A stretch of 64,000 bases of DNA, taken from Pseudocolwellia sp049933045 (lineage in GTDB: Bacteria; Pseudomonadota; Gammaproteobacteria; Enterobacterales; Alteromonadaceae). Where the stretch lies: positions 2,232,001 through 2,296,000 of the forward strand of contig NZ_CP187926.1 of assembly GCF_049933045.1 (NCBI RefSeq). The letters run 5' to 3'. A model generated the notes under the pieces. That model had not been told where the DNA came from. It saw only the letters and a program-made list of their open reading frames with translations, and made no database searches. The stretch's first letter is position 1, and every line of letters starts with the position of its first letter. The translations under genes and the position numbers were made by a program. Shown here piece after piece: positions 62,336 to 64,000 of this stretch.

Positions 62336-62776
62336 TCAAAACAAGTTCAGTTGATCGCTATTAATTTCTTTACCATCTAATTCGATTAACTGTTCTTAAA
62401 CATATTTCCTGATAACTTCTTCTGTTGCGTTACCAATCGTTTCAACAAAAAAGCTTTGTGTCCATAATTTATCGCCCCAGAAATACTGCTTTTTAATTTC
62501 AGGATAAATTCTAAAAAACTCACGAGCAGTTATACTTTTAATTATTTGCATAACATCGCTTGGCGACTGTTTAGGGATCCCTCTAATAACCATATGAATA
62601 TGGTCACTCGGAATTTCTAACTCTACGATATCAATATCGTAGTCATATCCTACTTTTTGAATAATTGCTTTCATTGTTGAACGATAAGGTTCAATGAAGA
62701 CTTTGTGTCGATACTTTGGTATCCACACAAAGTGGTACATTAATCTAAAGACATGATGTGTATTTCTTTGAAGTTC
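62336..62776 (-). pseudogene. IS200/IS605-family transposase TnpA cut by a premature stop
   Basis: From the likely start (ATG, residues MELQRNTHHVFRLMYHF...) the frame carries the HUH motif DHIHMVIRG, SITAREFFRIYP, WTQSFFVETIG and the catalytic Tyr in EEVIRKYV. A TAA at 62396-62398 ends translation one residue after that Val. In the same frame EQLIELDGKEINSDQLNLF then TGA (62336-62338) would complete a normal C-terminus, 146 codons in total. The stop probably arose from CAA or AAA. Activity is doubtful because the alpha-D region after the Tyr is lost. Confidence 0.8.
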
Positions 62777-62827
62777 CATATGAAGAATAGCATTTACTGG
62801 TGTCCCCCCAGTATACACTATCCAGCA

Positions 62828-62883
62828 CGGGGGCAAGCCCCCGAGATTTACGCTTCGCTAGTTAAATTCTCGCCCTTCGGGAG
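62828..62883. repeat. Hairpins at the right end of the second IS200/IS605 element
   Basis: CGGGGGC-AA-GCCCCCG (62828-62843) is a 7-bp stem, and CTCGCCC-TT-CGGGAG (62869-62883) another with a mismatch. The GGGCAAGCCC core also occurs in the first element (21809-21818), so the two elements have related ends although their transposases differ. Confidence 0.7.
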
Positions 62884-63110
62884 CTCATTAGCAAACTGAT
62901 AACATCACAAAATTAAAAAAATATAGAATAACTATGTTTAATCAATTTTGCTTGTTCTAAGCTTGCTAATGTAGCTCTAAGTTGCTCAATAAATTAATCC
63001 GTTTGGTATAATTCCGCCTTCAAAAATTTCATTCCTAATAAGATCTTAGTTAAAAATAAAAACACGTCGATAGACTTAAATTAAATGCTTAAGTACGATA
63101 AGCTTATTAT

Positions 63111-63503
63111 GTGTTTACACCATCGAAGACCTTTGTTGTGCCTAAGTTATTTGAAATAACCCTACCCTCATTTTTACGAAGAGTACTTAAAGCTTATGCG
63201 TTAAAAGCAGAGATAAGAGCTATAGGCTGTTCGCTTGCGCGTAAAGGAAGATCAAGAAATTGGATACTTTCAGCTAGCTTTGAACAATTAGAGCAGGTTG
63301 TTGCCTTTGTACATGAGTCTGAAGAACCTTCATGGCAATGGGTAGCCAAATACATAAGCGAGCAAAAGAAAAACCTAAGCCACCATGAGCTCGTTAATAT
63401 CGCAACAAAGCAACCAGGAATATCAATCAACCAGTTAATGGCTAAAACTGACTGTACTATCGCTGAAGCACGATTAGTGATTGATGAACTGGAATACTTA
63501 TAA
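63111..63503 (+). CDS. Small protein similar to the RRF_GI family
   Basis: 130 residues with a GTG start and no clear ribosome site. FEITLPSFLRRVLKAYALKAE is followed by GCSLARKGRSRNWILSA and, near the C-terminus, GISINQLMAKTDCTIAEARLVIDELE. Similarity to the 'ribosome recycling factor family' (RRF_GI) proteins of Vibrio is suspected, from the RxGRSRNW motif and the Cys-Thr-x-(A/S)-(E/Q)-AR ending. It is not RecX, which often neighbours alaS. Function unknown. A bidirectional terminator follows. Confidence 0.6.
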   Translation: MFTPSKTFVVPKLFEITLPSFLRRVLKAYALKAEIRAIGCSLARKGRSRNWILSASFEQLEQVVAFVHESEEPSWQWVAKYISEQKKNLSHHELVNIATKQPGISINQLMAKTDCTIAEARLVIDELEYL

Positions 63504-63564
63504 ACAAAAATTAAGTGAACTCTGTTACAGATTACATAACTTAAGTTAACTTAACTTCAGACAA

Positions 63565-63597
63565 TAAAAAACCAGCTAAATTAGCTGGTTTTTTTAT
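63565..63597. terminator. Bidirectional terminator between the small gene and alaS
   Basis: AAAAAACCAGCT (63566-63577) and AGCTGGTTTTTTT (63583-63595) form a stem with loop AAATT. A-run on one side and T-run on the other suit both converging genes. Confidence 0.9.
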
Positions 63598-63615
63598 TAG
63601 TAAGTAAAACCCAAA

Positions 63616-64000
63616 TTAAGCTAACTTTTCTTCTAACCAAGGTTTAACGGTTTCAAGTGCCGCTACAAGGTTTTCTGGTTGACTACCACCCGCTTGCGCC
63701 ATATCTGGACGTCCGCCACCTTTACCGCCAACTTGTTGAGCAACGACATTCACTAACTCGCCTGCTTTAACAGAACCTGTTAAGTCTTTCGTTACACCAG
63801 CAATTAAGCTTACTTTATCGTCATTAGCTGTTGCTAAGAAAATAATAGCTGAACCCATTTTGTTTTTAAGGTCATCTACCATGCCACGTAAAGATTTAGC
63901 TTCGGCATTTTCAAGATTAGCAATCAGTACTTTAATACCGTTAATTTCAACTGCCTGACTAACGAGATCAGAACCTGCTAAGGCGGCTAACTTTTGCTTT
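63616..64000 (-). CDS. alaS: Alanyl-tRNA synthetase AlaS (C-terminal end only)
   Basis: The last 127 codons are visible; the rest lies past the window's right edge. The DHHA1-type C-terminal domain is clear: MVDDLKNKMGSAIIFLATAND, VNVVAQQVGGKGGGRPDMAQAGG, ending ALETVKPWLEEKLA. AlaS attaches alanine to tRNA-Ala. The gene ends at a bidirectional terminator. Confidence 0.93.
   Translation of the reverse strand, partial: KQKLAALAGSDLVSQAVEINGIKVLIANLENAEAKSLRGMVDDLKNKMGSAIIFLATANDDKVSLIAGVTKDLTGSVKAGELVNVVAQQVGGKGGGRPDMAQAGGSQPENLVAALETVKPWLEEKLA

Larger units (their letters stand above)
62189..63008. repeat. Long inverted repeat enclosing an IS200/IS605 element
   Basis: The 22 bases at 62189-62210 (TACCAAACGGATTAATTTATTG) are exactly complementary to 62987-63008. 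Similarity goes on inwards imperfectly for about 45 more bases on each side (left to ~62255, right from ~62940), including CTTAGAGGCAAG against CTTAGAACAAG. A related stretch lies after sdaA. The transposase unit sits in the middle. Confidence 0.8.

Noticed and set aside
63111..63503. RecX beside alaS
   Set aside because: Position would suit RecX, but the sequence has no RecX-type helical repeats and instead shows RxGRSRNW and a CTxAEAR ending.

Overview
The window is AT-rich chromosomal DNA from a marine-type gammaproteobacterium. The housekeeping genes (mfd followed by a csiV-like gene, rsuA, roxA, gloC, fadH, rmuC, class I fumarase, pabB, nudL, sdaA, cysB, alaS) read like Alteromonadales, most probably a Colwellia/Thalassotalea relative. 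This placement is inferred from protein character and gene content, not from a marker-gene tree. No rRNA, tRNA or CRISPR array was recognised.

Layout. 1-8.5 kb: the 3' part of mfd, a csiV-like gene, small unknowns, rsuA, roxA and a LysE-type exporter. 8.6-16.8 kb: a TPR-GGDEF diguanylate cyclase with a structured leader, small accessory genes (RimJ-like acetyltransferase, YceK-like lipoprotein, DUF1697), a cation channel with an unusually acidic selectivity filter, gloC and a Na+-dependent transporter. 16.7-18.2 kb: an IS30-family element whose transposase is split at an A AAA AAG heptamer, inserted in a local tandem duplication of the transporter's tail and terminator. 18.2-24.1 kb: fadH, a secreted alpha/beta hydrolase with an odd C-terminal extension, an IS200/IS605 element and small membrane proteins.

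24.2-51.0 kb is the highlight: about 27 kb of genes all on the minus strand that look like a combined aryl polyene (APE) plus dialkylresorcinol (DAR) pathway, i.e. a flexirubin/arcuflavin-type pigment cluster. An MIO-type ammonia-lyase would supply the arylacrylate starter and an AMP-ligase would load it onto an ACP. Ketosynthases with chain-length-factor-like partners, a ketoreductase and two hot-dog dehydratases would extend the polyene. DarA and DarB would make the resorcinol. A BtrH-like acyltransferase is a good candidate for joining the two halves, and a flavoenzyme with halogenase-type motifs and a methyltransferase could decorate the aryl ring. LPLAT and GT2 enzymes, LolA-like and DUF3261 proteins, an MMPL pump and an ABC-2 exporter would place the product in the envelope. 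A strong hairpin at 46.2 kb probably divides the locus into two transcription units. A (GTTTTT)7 microsatellite lies just upstream of the last gene, the methyltransferase.

51.1-64 kb: two exported proteins beside the cluster, rmuC, fumarase, pabB, nudL, sdaA, cysB, an apparently frameshifted membrane/coiled-coil gene, a second IS200/IS605 element (transposase cut by an in-frame stop just after the catalytic Tyr) sitting inside a long inverted repeat, a small RRF_GI-like protein and the 3' end of alaS.
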